A stretch of 40,500 nt of DNA from Streptomyces sp. CNQ085 (GCF_022614595.1 NZ_JAJFAU010000002.1:7054-47553); one strand, 5' to 3'; counted from the first letter of the stretch, positions 1-11,427 are shown. The notes: generated from the sequence alone by a model not told the origin. Numbers and translations: made by a program.

Positions 1-52
<52 letters not shown>

Positions 53-77
53 TTCCGTCCCCGGCAGTCCGGGTGGG

Positions 78-551
78 TCAGTCGCGATAGGCGCCCTCGG
101 GCGCTTCGCGCAGCAGACAGGTGAGCCGGGCGCTGCACACGCGGCGCTCCCGTTCGTCGGTGACGGCGATCTCGTAGGTGGTGGTGGACCGGCCGCGGTG
201 GACGGGGGTGGCGGTGCCGGTGACGGTGCCGGAGGTCAGCCCGCGGTGGTGGGTGCAGTTGAGGTCCACGCCGACGGCGATCTTGGTGGGGCCGCCGTGC
301 AGCATGGCGCCGACGGAGCCGAGGGTCTCGGCCAGCACGGCCGAGGCGCCGCCGTGCAGCAGTCCGTAGGGCTGGGTGTTGCCCTCGACGGGGAGGGTGC
401 CGACGACCTTCCCGGGGGCGGCGTGGGTGATGACCAGGCCCATGCGCTCGCCGAGGCGTCCGGCGGAGAACAGGGCGGGCAGGTCTATGCCGAGCCCGGC
501 CCACTGGTCGAGGATCCCCTGGGGGAAGACGGTGCTGGTCGGCTCGCCCAT
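78..551 (-). CDS. PaaI-type hotdog-fold thioesterase
   Basis: About 157 residues, the usual size of a single hotdog domain. The helix segment reads GLLHGGASAVLAETLGSVGA, the HGG..a.laE pattern of PaaI/YbgC-like acyl-CoA thioesterases, followed by the beta strands that form the dimer sheet. Family members hydrolyse acyl- or aroyl-CoA in the cytoplasm; the substrate cannot be read from the sequence. The frame stays open upstream to a GTG at 593, but the ATG at 551 gives the normal family N-terminus (MGEPTSTVF) and removes a low-complexity extension. It lies 79 bases downstream of the oxidoreductase on the same strand and may be co-transcribed with it. No signal peptide or membrane segment is visible. 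Confidence 0.85.
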   Translation of the reverse strand: MGEPTSTVFPQGILDQWAGLGIDLPALFSAGRLGERMGLVITHAAPGKVVGTLPVEGNTQPYGLLHGGASAVLAETLGSVGAMLHGGPTKIAVGVDLNCTHHRGLTSGTVTGTATPVHRGRSTTTYEIAVTDERERRVCSARLTCLLREAPEGAYRD

Positions 552-630
552 GGGCGTGTGGCTCCGATCGTCGTGCCGGGGCCGGTGGGGCACGGCCGTG
601 CGGCGGGTGATGGGTGTGCTCTACATCGTC

Positions 631-2931
<2,301 letters not shown>

Positions 2932-3023
2932 GGCCGCAGATCCTGCCACGCTCCACCGGGACGCGACAGTGGCTCCAGGACGGCCCGTGAACCGGTGTCG
3001 GTGGTGCGTGGCAGGATCGGTGC

Positions 3024-5768
3024 GTGGCCAAGAATGCATCGAAAGCGACCGCAGCGAACTCCTCCGATCCGCCCGAGCCCCAGGACAGGCGTCTGCTCCT
3101 GCTGGACGGGCACTCCCTCGCCTACCGAGCGTTCTTCGCTCTGCCCGAGGAGAACTTCTCCACCACCACCGGGCAGCCGACGAATGCGATCTACGGGTTC
3201 GCCTCGATGCTGGCGAACACGCTGCGTGACGAGGACCCCACCCATCTGGCGGTCGCCTTCGACGTGTCGCGCACGACCTGGCGCACCGAGGAGTTCACCG
3301 AGTACAAGGCGAACCGTTCCAAGTCGCCGGAGGGCTTCAAGGGGCAGGTGGAGCTGATCGGCGAACTGCTGGACGCGATGGGCGTGCGGCGGTTCGCGGT
3401 GGAGGGCTTCGAGGCGGACGACGTCATCGCCACCCTGGCCACGCAGGCGGTGGCCGAGGGGTTCCACGTCTCGATCGTCACCGGCGACCGCGACTCCTTC
3501 CAGCTCGTCAACGACGCGACGACGGTTCTGTACCCCACGCGGGGTGTGTCGGAGCTGACCCGTTTCACCCCCGGGAAGGTGGAGGAGAAGTACGGCCTGA
3601 CCCCCGAGCAGTACCCGGACTTCGCGGCCCTGCGCGGCGACCCGTCGGACAACCTGCCCGGTATTCCCGGGGTGGGCGAGAAGACGGCCGCGAAGTGGAT
3701 CAGGCAGTTCGGCTCCCTGGCCGAGCTGCTGGAGCGCGCCGACGAGGTCAAGGGCAAGGTCGGGGAGAAGCTGCGCGACCATCTGGACAGCGTCCGGCTC
3801 AACCGGCGGCTGACGGCGCTGGTGTGCGACGTGGAGCTGCCGGCCGGCCCGTCGGACCTGGTGCGGGCGCCGTACGACCGGGGGGCGCTGGATGTGGTGC
3901 TGGACGCCCTGGAGTTCCGCAACACCGGCTTCCGCGACCGGTTGTACGCGGTCGACCCGGGCGCGTCCGGCCGGGAGGAGGCGGCCCCGGCGGACGGCGT
4001 GGAGGTCGACGGTGTGGTCGCCGGCGCGGGGGAGCTGGCACCCTGGCTGGCCGAGCACGCCGCCTTTGGAGCCGATCCGCTGGGCGTGACCACCGTCGAC
4101 AGCTGGAAGCTGGGCTCGGGCGGCGTCGCCGAGATCGCCCTGGCCACCGGGCGGGGCCCGGCCGTGTGGTTCGACCCGGCCCGGCTGGACGAGGCCGACG
4201 AGCGGGCGTTCGCGGCGTGGATCGCCGACCGGGACCGGCCGAAGGTGATGCACGACGCCAAGGCGGTGATGCGGGTCTTCGCCGAGCACGGCTGGAGTGT
4301 CGCCGGTGTCACGATGGACACCGCGCTGGCCGCCTACCTGGTGCAGCCGGGCCGCCGCTCGTTCGCCCTGGAGGCGTTGTCGGTGGAGTTCCTGGGCCGG
4401 GAGCCGGCCCGGCCCGCCGAGAGCAGCGGGCAGCTGGCGCTGGGTGCGGACGAGGAGGCCGAGGCGGACGCGCTGATGGCCCGTGCCCGCACCGTCGTGG
4501 ACCTGGGCGGAGCGCTGACCGGGCGGCTGGCGGAGGTCGGCGCGTCCGGTCTGCTCCAGGACATCGAACTGCCGACCTCGGGCCTGCTGGCGCGGATGGA
4601 GCGGGCAGGCATCGCCGCGGACCGCGAGTGGCTGGGCCGTATGGAGCAGCAGTTCGCCGCGGCGGTCCAGCAGGCGGTGCGCGAGGCGCACGCCGCGGTG
4701 GGACACGAGTTCAACCTCGGTTCGCCCAAGCAGCTGCAGGAGGTGCTCTTCGGCGAGCTGGGCCTGCCGAAGACGAAGCGGACCAAGACCGGCTACACCA
4801 CGGACGCCGACGCGCTGACCTGGCTGGCGACGCAGACCGAGCACGAGCTGCCGGTGGTCATGCTGCGCTACCGCGAGCAGTCCAGGCTGCGCACCACCGT
4901 CGAGGGTCTGATCAAGACGATCGCCGCCGACGGCCGCATCCACACCACGTTCAACCAGACGGTCGCCGCCACCGGCCGGCTGTCCTCGACCGACCCCAAC
5001 CTGCAGAACATCCCGGTGCGCACCGACGAGGGCCGGGCCATCCGGCGGGGCTTCGTGGTCGGCGAGGGTTACGAGTCGCTGCTGACGGCCGACTACAGCC
5101 AGATCGAACTGCGGGTCATGGCCCACCTGTCGGAGGACGAGGGCCTGATCGAGGCTTTCACCTCCGGCGAGGACCTGCACACCACCGCCGCCTCCCAGGT
5201 CTTCGAGGTCCCCAAGGAGCGGGTGGACCCGGAGATGCGCCGCAAGATCAAGGCCATGTCCTACGGGCTGGCCTACGGGCTGTCGGCCTTCGGCCTGTCG
5301 CAGCAGCTCGGCATCACCGCCGACGAGGCGCGCAGGCTGATGGACGCCTACTTCGAGCGTTTCGGCGGGGTGCGCGACTACCTGCACCGGGTGGTGGAGG
5401 ACGCCCGGGCCACCGGTTACACCTCCACCATCCTGGGCCGCCGCCGCTACCTGCCCGACCTCAACAGCGACAACCGCCAGCGCCGCGAGATGGCCGAGCG
5501 GATGGCGCTCAACGCCCCGATCCAGGGCACCGCCGCGGACATCGTGAAGATCGCGATGCTGAAGGTGGACCGGGCGCTGGGCGAGGCGGAGCTGCGCTCG
5601 CGCATGCTGCTCCAGGTGCACGACGAGATCGTGCTGGAGGTCGCTCCGGGCGAACGGCAGGTGGTGGAGGAAATGGTGCGCCGTGAGATGGCCGGGGCCG
5701 TCCGGCTGAGGGCGCCGCTGGACGTCTCCGTGGGCTCCGGCGAGAACTGGGAGGACGCCGCCCACTGA
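3024..5768 (+). CDS. polA: DNA polymerase I
   Basis: A 914-residue Pol I with an N-terminal 5' nuclease domain (LLLLDGHSLAYRAFFALPEE, VTGDRDSFQLV, GDPSDNLPGIPGVGEKTA), a central 3'-5' exonuclease fold and a C-terminal polymerase domain. Polymerase motif A is DYSQIELR (D690), motif B is RRKIKAMSYGLAYG and motif C is VHDEI (D867, E868). The exonuclease fold lacks the first acidic motif: the expected DxE region reads TTVDSWKLG, so proofreading is probably absent, as in other actinobacterial Pol I proteins. Motif B has Tyr747 where E. coli and Taq have Phe, the residue that governs dideoxynucleotide discrimination. The enzyme fills repair gaps and removes RNA primers. The start is GTG with AGGA seven bases upstream; the same bases (CAGGAT, six bases before GTG) could also be a -10 box of a nearly leaderless transcript. 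Confidence 0.97.
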   Translation: MAKNASKATAANSSDPPEPQDRRLLLLDGHSLAYRAFFALPEENFSTTTGQPTNAIYGFASMLANTLRDEDPTHLAVAFDVSRTTWRTEEFTEYKANRSKSPEGFKGQVELIGELLDAMGVRRFAVEGFEADDVIATLATQAVAEGFHVSIVTGDRDSFQLVNDATTVLYPTRGVSELTRFTPGKVEEKYGLTPEQYPDFAALRGDPSDNLPGIPGVGEKTAAKWIRQFGSLAELLERADEVKGKVGEKLRDHLDSVRLNRRLTALVCDVELPAGPSDLVRAPYDRGALDVVLDALEFRNTGFRDRLYAVDPGASGREEAAPADGVEVDGVVAGAGELAPWLAEHAAFGADPLGVTTVDSWKLGSGGVAEIALATGRGPAVWFDPARLDEADERAFAAWIADRDRPKVMHDAKAVMRVFAEHGWSVAGVTMDTALAAYLVQPGRRSFALEALSVEFLGREPARPAESSGQLALGADEEAEADALMARARTVVDLGGALTGRLAEVGASGLLQDIELPTSGLLARMERAGIAADREWLGRMEQQFAAAVQQAVREAHAAVGHEFNLGSPKQLQEVLFGELGLPKTKRTKTGYTTDADALTWLATQTEHELPVVMLRYREQSRLRTTVEGLIKTIAADGRIHTTFNQTVAATGRLSSTDPNLQNIPVRTDEGRAIRRGFVVGEGYESLLTADYSQIELRVMAHLSEDEGLIEAFTSGEDLHTTAASQVFEVPKERVDPEMRRKIKAMSYGLAYGLSAFGLSQQLGITADEARRLMDAYFERFGGVRDYLHRVVEDARATGYTSTILGRRRYLPDLNSDNRQRREMAERMALNAPIQGTAADIVKIAMLKVDRALGEAELRSRMLLQVHDEIVLEVAPGERQVVEEMVRREMAGAVRLRAPLDVSVGSGENWEDAAH

Positions 5769-6092
5769 GGCGGCCGCGGCCGACGGACACCGGAGGCGTT
5801 CGCGGGGCGGCCTGCCGCGAGGAAGGGTGGACGGCGGTGAACGTCCGGTGGAACGGTCGTGTGCGTTGCCGCTTCGTCCTCGGGTGTGGTGGATCGGGTG
5901 CCGAACTTGCCGTAGTGTCCCGCTCGTCAACCCCTCGCGGGGAGGCGGTGCGGCCGAAGCGTGGACACGCGGCGGGTGCCGGGCGAACCGGACGGGCACA
6001 GGACGTACGCAACCGTACAGAGCGCCCGAGGGGCGCCGCACGCGGAAGGTGCGGCGAGGCGGCGCGGGACAACAGCGTGGAGGGTCTGGCAG
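5769..6092 (+). other. Intergenic region and probable structured leader of the transglycosylase gene
   Basis: There is no convincing gene here. A perfect inverted repeat GTACG-CAAC-CGTAC lies at 6005-6018. It is followed by two short hairpins: GCGCCC/GGGCGC at 6022-6036 with a three-base loop, and GCCGCAC/GTGCGGC at 6035-6055. A TAGTGT hexamer at 5913-5918 fits a Streptomyces -10 box, but no good -35 is present. Lytic enzymes of actinobacteria are often controlled by the ydaO c-di-AMP riboswitch; I looked for its conserved segments and did not recognise them. Confidence 0.4.
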
Positions 6093-7580
6093 ATGACGGC
6101 TCGGCGGCTCGTGGGCAGGGTCCGAAGGGGCGTTACCAGCACCGCGGTGGCGGCGGCGGCGATGGCCGCGCTCACCGCCTCGCAGGGGCCCGGCCTGGAA
6201 CTGGTGCAGCCTGGTGGCAGGGAGACGGCCGGTTCCCCGGAGAATCCCGACCTCCCCGCGGACGGTGACTCCCCCTACCACACCGATCTTCCGCCGCTGG
6301 TCAAGCCGGACAAGCCCGGTTCCTCCAGCGACCTGCCGGACGTCACCGGCCCCGCCGAGTCCGGCATACCCGCCACCGTTCTGGCCGCCTACAAGCGGGC
6401 GGAGCGGAGCCTGGGGGAGGAGCGGCCCGGCTGTAATCTTCCCTGGCAACTCCTGGCCGCGATAGGTAAAGTCGAGTCCGGGCAGGCACGTGGCGGAGCC
6501 GTGGACGCCCAGGGCACCACCCACAAGCCGATTCTGGGGCCGGCGCTCAACGGTGTGGGCTTCGCGCACATCTCGGACACCGACGGTGGCGCGTACGACG
6601 GCGACACCCGTTACGACCGGGCCGTCGGGCCGATGCAGTTCATCCCGTCCACCTGGGCCGGCTGGGGCGCGGACGGCAACGGAGACGGCCGCAAGGACCC
6701 GAACAACATCTACGACGCGGCCCTCGCCGCCGGGCGCTATCTGTGTGCGGGCGGCAGGGACCTGTCGGACCCGGCCGACCTGGAACGGGCCATCCTCAGC
6801 TACAACCGGTCGCGGGAGTACCTGCGGACGGTGCTGTCCTGGCTGGACTTCTACCGCAAGGGTGTCCACCAGGTTCCCGACGGCGAGGGGGAGCTGCCCG
6901 ACAGCCCCGGCGCGGGCAACGAGTCGCGGCCGGTCGGCGAGCCTGCGGATGACTCCAACGGATATCCGGGCGACAAGGGTGGCGACGGCGGCGGTGAGAA
7001 GGGCGAGGACGAGAAGCCCTCGCCGAAGCCGCCCGTCTCCGAGGAAGGTACGGTCACCCCTCTCCCGCCCGGGGACTCCGAGGAGCCGGGCGACCCGGAG
7101 GAGCCGGAGGAGCCGGAGGAGCCCGAGGAGCCGGGCGACCCGGAGGAGCCGGAGGAGCCCGAGGAGCCGGGCGACCCGGAGGAGCCGGAGGAGCCGGAGG
7201 AGCCCGAGGAGCCGGGCGACCCCGAGGAACCCGAGGAGCCGGGCGACCCGGAGGAGCCGGAGTGCCCGGTGGACCCGGAGGAGCCCGGCGAGAGCACCGA
7301 GGAGCCCGCGGGCTCACCTTCCCAGGCCCCGACCGGGGAGCCGGGCGAGGATCCCGAGGACTCGGAGGAGCCCGAGGACCCCGAGGACCCCGAGGATCCC
7401 GAGGACTCGGAGGAGCCCGGAGAGGACGAGGAGAACCCCTGCGGGGACGAGGCCCCCGATGGCTCGGAGAACCCGGACGAGCCCGGGGAGGGTGAGGACG
7501 GCAGCGGACAGCGGGACGAGGACCGGCAGGCCCCCGCTCCGACCGCCGACGCCACCGTCCAGGCCCGCCAGGAGGACTGA
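6093..7580 (+). CDS. Secreted lytic transglycosylase with acidic repeat tail
   Basis: A 495-residue protein with an N-terminal Arg-rich stretch and hydrophobic segment (residues about 1-30) that looks like a Sec signal peptide or anchor. The transglycosylase domain spans about residues 90-255: LPWQLLAAIGKVESG with the likely catalytic Glu128, then VGPMQFIPSTWAGWGADGNG and AILSYNRSREYL, the pattern of MltB-like/SLT-2 domains that cleave the MurNAc-GlcNAc bond of peptidoglycan. From about residue 328 the chain becomes a Pro/Glu/Asp repeat tail containing two Cys. The ATG at 6093 is chosen because GGAGGG at 6079-6084 is well spaced and the signal segment follows directly. It lies downstream of polA and converges on hrpB. 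It probably acts in cell-wall remodelling. Confidence 0.88.
   Translation: MTARRLVGRVRRGVTSTAVAAAAMAALTASQGPGLELVQPGGRETAGSPENPDLPADGDSPYHTDLPPLVKPDKPGSSSDLPDVTGPAESGIPATVLAAYKRAERSLGEERPGCNLPWQLLAAIGKVESGQARGGAVDAQGTTHKPILGPALNGVGFAHISDTDGGAYDGDTRYDRAVGPMQFIPSTWAGWGADGNGDGRKDPNNIYDAALAAGRYLCAGGRDLSDPADLERAILSYNRSREYLRTVLSWLDFYRKGVHQVPDGEGELPDSPGAGNESRPVGEPADDSNGYPGDKGGDGGGEKGEDEKPSPKPPVSEEGTVTPLPPGDSEEPGDPEEPEEPEEPEEPGDPEEPEEPEEPGDPEEPEEPEEPEEPGDPEEPEEPGDPEEPECPVDPEEPGESTEEPAGSPSQAPTGEPGEDPEDSEEPEDPEDPEDPEDSEEPGEDEENPCGDEAPDGSENPDEPGEGEDGSGQRDEDRQAPAPTADATVQARQED
7078..7440 (+). repeat. In-frame GAG-GAG-CCG-type minisatellite coding an acidic tail
   Basis: Nine- to twelve-base units such as GAGGAGCCG, GAGGAGCCC and GGCGACCCG are arrayed in tandem. 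They translate to PEEPEEPEEPGD repeats and then to EDPEDPED-type repeats. The array lies inside the transglycosylase gene. Some units are identical over tens of bases, so it should be prone to length changes and to assembly collapse. Confidence 0.9.
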
Positions 7581-7582
7581 AC

Positions 7583-7608
7583 CGGCGGCCGCGGCACCGC
7601 GGCCGCCG
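7583..7608. terminator. Bidirectional terminator hairpin
   Basis: CGGCGGCCGCGG at 7583-7594 and CCGCGGCCGCCG at 7597-7608 are perfect complements around a two-base centre (CA). The hairpin sits between the stop of the transglycosylase gene (7580) and the stop of hrpB (7610-7612), two convergent genes. There is no T-tract, as is usual in Streptomyces. Confidence 0.75.
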
Positions 7609-7609
7609 C

Positions 7610-10152
7610 TCAGCGCCCCCGTCCGGAGGTCCTCCGTACCGCGGCGGTCGTACGCCCGGTCGGTTCCGCGGTCGCCGGATCCTCCGGCCAGGGGTGCTTG
7701 GGGTAGCGGCCGCGCAGTTCGGCCCGAACCGACCGGTAGCCGTCGCGCCAGAACGACGCCAGGTCCGCGGTCACGGCCGCCGGCCGCCCCGCGGGCGACA
7801 GCAGATGCACCAGCAGCGGCACCCGGCCGCCCGCCAGCCGGGGCGCCTCCCGCCAGCCGAACAACTCCTGGAGCTTGACCGCGAGTACCGGCCGCTCACC
7901 GCCGTAGTCCACCCGTATCCTCGAGCCCGAGGGCACCTCGATCCGTTCCGGCGCCAGTTCGTCCAGCCGGGCCGCGTCCCCGGAGGCCCAGGGCAGCAGC
8001 GCGTTCAGCAGCCGTCCGGCGTCCGCGCGCTCCAGATCGGCCCGTTGCCGCGCCGGCCCCAGCACCCCGTCCAGCCACTCGTCCGCCCGGCCCAGCAGCG
8101 CCTCGTCCGACACATCCGGCCACGGGTCGCCCAGCTCCCGGTGGAGGAACGCCAGCCGCCGCCGCAGTGACCCGGCCTCCCCGGTCCAGCGCAGCAGCCC
8201 CAGGCCCTCGCGCCGCAGCCCCTCCAGCAGGGCCGCCCGCACCGGCGCGGGGCCGGGGTCGCGCAGCGGGCGGGAGGACAGTTCGATCGAGCCCAGCCGT
8301 TCCACGCGCCGGGCCACCACATCGCGCCGCCCGGCGGACCAGCCAACCTCCTCGGCCTCCGAGTGCAGCGCCCCGGCAGCCTCCCGCGCCGTGCCCTCGT
8401 CGACCGCCGCGGCCAGCCGTATCCGCGCGGAGGCGGCTCCCACAGGCCGGTCCGCGACGGCGACCGCCAGCCAGGAGGCGTCGCGCAACGCTGAGCCGGG
8501 GGTGAGTTCGGCGCGGGTGCCGGAGGCCATCAGATACGCCCGATCGCCGCGTGAGCGCGCCACCCGTTCGGGGAAGGCCAGCGCCACCACCAGCCCGGCG
8601 GCCGTGTCGTCGGCCGCCTCGGCGGAGCCCGCTCCGCCCCGCCCGCCGGGCAGGGAATCCTCCAGCCGGCGCGCCTCCCGGCGCCAGCGGGCGGCGTACG
8701 CGTCCCGGCCCCGGCGCGCCACACCGCCGCCACCTCGTCGCCGTACTCCCGCGGCGGCTCCTCGCTCAGCAGCGCCACCACCGCGGCGGCCCGCCGCTTT
8801 CCCACCAGGGGGGCGGCGTCCAGGAGGGCGCGCGCCAGCCGGGGGTGCAGGCCCAGCGCGGCCATGGCCTTCCCGCGTTCCGTGGCCCGCCCCCGCGCGT
8901 CCACGGCACCGATGGCCCGCAGCACCTCGCGGGCCGCCGCCATCGCGCCCTGCGGAGGCGCGTCGGGCAGCGCCAGCCCGCGTGCGTCCGGGTCACCCCA
9001 GCAGGCCGCCCGCAGTGCGAAGGCGGTGAGGTCGGCGACGGCGATCTCGGGGGAGGGGAAGCGCGGCAGCCGCTCGTGCTCGGCCTGAGGCCAGCAGCGG
9101 TAGACCACTCCCGGCGCCTCGCGACCGGCCCGCCCGGCGCGCTGCCGGGCCGAGGCCCGCGAGACCCGCACCGTCGCCAGCGCGCTCAGCCCCCGGGCGT
9201 GGTCGGTACGCGGTTCGCGGGACAGCCCCGCGTCCACCACCGTCCGCACCCCCGGCACCGTCAGGCTGGACTCGGCCACCGCCGTGGCCAGTACCACCCG
9301 CCGCCGCCCGGCCGGACCCGCCAGCACCGCGTCCTGGACGGCGGCCGGAGCCCGACCGTGCACCTGGAGCACCTCGGCGGCGGTCCCGCCGCCCAGCAGG
9401 GCGGCCACCCGGGCGATCTCCCCGGTCCCCGGCAGGAAGCACAGCACGTCGCCCTCCTCCTCCCGCAGTGCCCGGCGCACCGTGTCCGCGACGTGCTCCA
9501 GCAGGGCCGGGTCCACCCGTGTGCCGTGCGCGGGCCGCACCGGGCGGGCTGGGGGCGCCCACACCACCCGCACCGGATGGGAGGCGCCGGACGCCTCCAC
9601 CACGGGCGCGTCCAGCAGCCGGGCCCAGGCCCCGGTGTCGGTGGTGGCCGAGGCGGCGACCAGACGCAGCCGTGGCCGCAGCGCGGCGCGTACGTCCAGC
9701 AGGAAGGCCGCGGCGGTGTCCGCGTCCAGGTGCCGCTCGTGGCACTCGTCCAGCACCACCGTGTCCACCCCGGGCAGCTCCGGGTCCCGCTGGAGCCGCT
9801 GGAGCAGCACACCGGTGGTCACCACCTCCACCAGGCACCCGGAGCCGACCGCCCGCTCCCCGCGCACGGTGAACCCGACCCGCTCACCGACGGCCTCACC
9901 CAGCAGCCAGGCCATCCGCCGCGCCGCGGCCCGCACCGCGATCCGGCGCGGTTCGGCGACGAGTACGCGCCGTGCCGGAGCCCCTTCCCCCGGACCGGCG
10001 AGCCCGGCCAGGGCGAGCGGCACCAAGGTGGTCTTGCCCGTGCCCGGAGGGGCGCACAGTACGGCCGCCCCGCGCGTGTCGAGGGCCGCCTCCAGCGCGG
10101 GCAGGACGGTTCGTACGGGCAGTTGGCGCAGGGTATCGGTCCGCGGGGGCAT
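7610..10152 (-). pseudogene. hrpB: ATP-dependent helicase HrpB, interrupted by a frameshift
   Basis: The first frame (10152 down to about 8716) carries the DEAH-type helicase core: APPGTGKTTLVPL (Walker A), VLDECHER (motif II), SATTDTG (motif III) and QRAGRAGREAPG (motif VI). It loses homology after EYGDEVAAVWR at about residue 479. The HrpB C-terminal region continues in another frame from about 8716 to 7610 (RRGRDAYAARWRREARRLE, ending RRTSGRGR). Restoring one missing base near 8716 would give one protein of about 848 residues, the normal HrpB length. The change lies in G/C-rich sequence, so a sequencing error is as likely as a real mutation. HrpB is a DExH-box helicase of poorly defined role. 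The gene starts 48 bases after the methyltransferase stop and may share its transcript. Confidence 0.85.
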
Positions 10153-10200
10153 GCCCCCATCCTCGCAGCGCCCGGAAGACGCCCGGGGAGCCCTGATGGA

Positions 10201-11022
10201 TCACCGGTCCCGTTCGCAGACGAAGATCGCGGTGCCCGGGATCAGCCGGCCGCGCAGCGGCGACCAGCCTCCCCACTCCCGGCGGTTCCACCCGGGCCAC
10301 TCCGGCTCCACCAGGTCCACCAGGCGGAAGCCGGCGGCGACGAGGTCGCGCACGCGGTCGCCGAGGGTGCGATGGTGCTCGACGTAGACGGCGCGCCCCC
10401 GCTCGTCCTGCTCCACGTAGGGGGTGCGGTCGAAGTAGGAGGCGGCGGCCGTCAGCCCCCCCGCCCCCGGTTCGTCGGGGAACGCCCAGCGGATCGGGTG
10501 CGTCACGGAGAACACCCACCGGCCGCCCGGCCGCAGGACGCGGCGCACCTCGCGCAGCACCCGCACCGGATCGGCGACGAAGGGCAGCGCACCGTAGGCG
10601 GAGCAGGCCAGGTCGAAGGAGCCGTCGGCGAAGGGCAGCGCACCGGCGTCGGCCTGCACCAGGGGGAACGCCGGGGCGGCGCCGTCGATGCGCAGCGCGT
10701 GCCGCAACTGCCGGTGCGAGATGTCCAGTGCCACCGGGCGCGCTCCGCGCGCCGCCAGCCAGCGCGAGCACTGCGCCGCCCCCGCGCCGACCTCCAGCAC
10801 CGTGCGGTCGGCCAGCCGCTCGGCCGGGCCCAGCAGACCGGCCTCCTCCTCGTCCAGGCCTTCCGGGCCCCACACGAAGCGGTCGTCGCCGAGGAAGCCG
10901 CCGTGCTCGCGCTGGTACTCGTCGGCGTTCCGGTCCCACCAGCCGCGGCTGGCCCGGCTGCTCTCGGCGGCGTCCGCGTCGCGGCGGGCCGCCTCCGGCT
11001 CTGGTTCGCTCTCTCGGTTCAT
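10201..11022 (-). CDS. Class I SAM-dependent methyltransferase
   Basis: 273 residues with a Rossmann-type methyltransferase core. Motif I is VLEVGAGAAQ (about residues 75-84), followed by VALDIS with the acidic residue that binds the ribose of SAM, QADAGALPFADGSFDLACSA (motifs II/III) and VLRPGGRWVFSV. The pattern is that of UbiE/type-11 small-molecule methyltransferases; the substrate is unknown. The first 30 residues are charged and probably disordered. It starts at ATG 11022, divergent from rpsA with 401 bases between the two start codons, and precedes hrpB on the same strand. A methyltransferase beside rpsA is a common Streptomyces arrangement. Confidence 0.85.
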   Translation of the reverse strand: MNRESEPEPEAARRDADAAESSRASRGWWDRNADEYQREHGGFLGDDRFVWGPEGLDEEEAGLLGPAERLADRTVLEVGAGAAQCSRWLAARGARPVALDISHRQLRHALRIDGAAPAFPLVQADAGALPFADGSFDLACSAYGALPFVADPVRVLREVRRVLRPGGRWVFSVTHPIRWAFPDEPGAGGLTAAASYFDRTPYVEQDERGRAVYVEHHRTLGDRVRDLVAAGFRLVDLVEPEWPGWNRREWGGWSPLRGRLIPGTAIFVCERDR

Positions 11023-11186
11023 CTCGCCCGTCGTCGTAGCCTTCGGTTCCGGTGCGCGGCCGGAGCGGACCGGAGTGTGAGGAGCCGGAGAGCGCCGGCG
11101 GGCCTCCGGGGGAGGCGGAACCGGCCGCGGAACCGGCGACTTGTGCCGGATATGGGGTTAATGCCCCGTGTGTCCTCTTTCGCGCA

Positions 11187-11215
11187 TTGACCCTGCCCGA
11201 CCGCCCCCGTATGCT
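11187..11215 (+). promoter_or_regulatory. Promoter of rpsA, principal sigma factor type
   Basis: TTGACC at 11187-11192 and TATGCT at 11210-11215 are separated by exactly 17 bases, a close match to the HrdB consensus. Transcription should start near 11221-11223, giving a leader of about 200 bases before rpsA. Confidence 0.75.
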
Positions 11216-11221
11216 ACAAGT

Positions 11222-11423
11222 TGCGCTGCGGGCCTGCGCGCCTCAGACGGAGCAGGTCGCGCTCGCATCTGTTGTATGTCCCCTCGGTTGTCGAGGTGCT
11301 CATGGTTTCCTCGGAGATCTTCGGTGGAGCACCTCTCAGGCTGTCCGGCTTCGGCAGTGCGATACGGGCTCTCGGCGTAGCAGTACCTACGACTTCAATG
11401 TCCGTACCGGAGCCCTTTTCCAC
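11222..11423 (+). promoter_or_regulatory. rpsA 5' leader with a perfect 9-bp stem-loop
   Basis: The predicted leader contains GAGGTGCTC at 11293-11301 and its exact complement GAGCACCTC at 11327-11335, with a 25-base loop. The left arm begins with GAGG, which is also the only plausible Shine-Dalgarno of a small ORF starting at 11302. The loop and right arm are the first codons of that ORF. S1 autoregulates through its own leader in enterobacteria; a similar role here is inference. Confidence 0.5.
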
Positions 11424-11427
11424 ATGA
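11302..11427 (+). CDS. Possible leader ORF overlapping the rpsA start
   Basis: A 41-codon frame starts at ATG 11302, five bases after a GAGG Shine-Dalgarno candidate. It ends with TGA at 11425-11427, overlapping the rpsA ATG in the arrangement ATGA. The product begins MVSSEIFGG and ends PEPFST and matches no family I know. The overlap geometry is that of translational coupling. The frame could also be accidental, since long open frames are common at this GC content. Confidence 0.3.
   Translation: MVSSEIFGGAPLRLSGFGSAIRALGVAVPTTSMSVPEPFST

Noticed and set aside
5769..6092. ydaO-type c-di-AMP riboswitch before the transglycosylase
   Set aside because: Expected from the gene type, but I could not find its conserved segments; only short hairpins are visible.
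6851..7597. Minus-strand frame of Ser-Gly-Pro repeats, collagen-like
   Set aside because: It is only the complement of the acidic repeat of the transglycosylase, with no signal or start context.
8551..11190. Long plus-strand frame across hrpB and the methyltransferase
   Set aside because: Antisense to two genes with recognised motifs; composition is typical of shadow frames.
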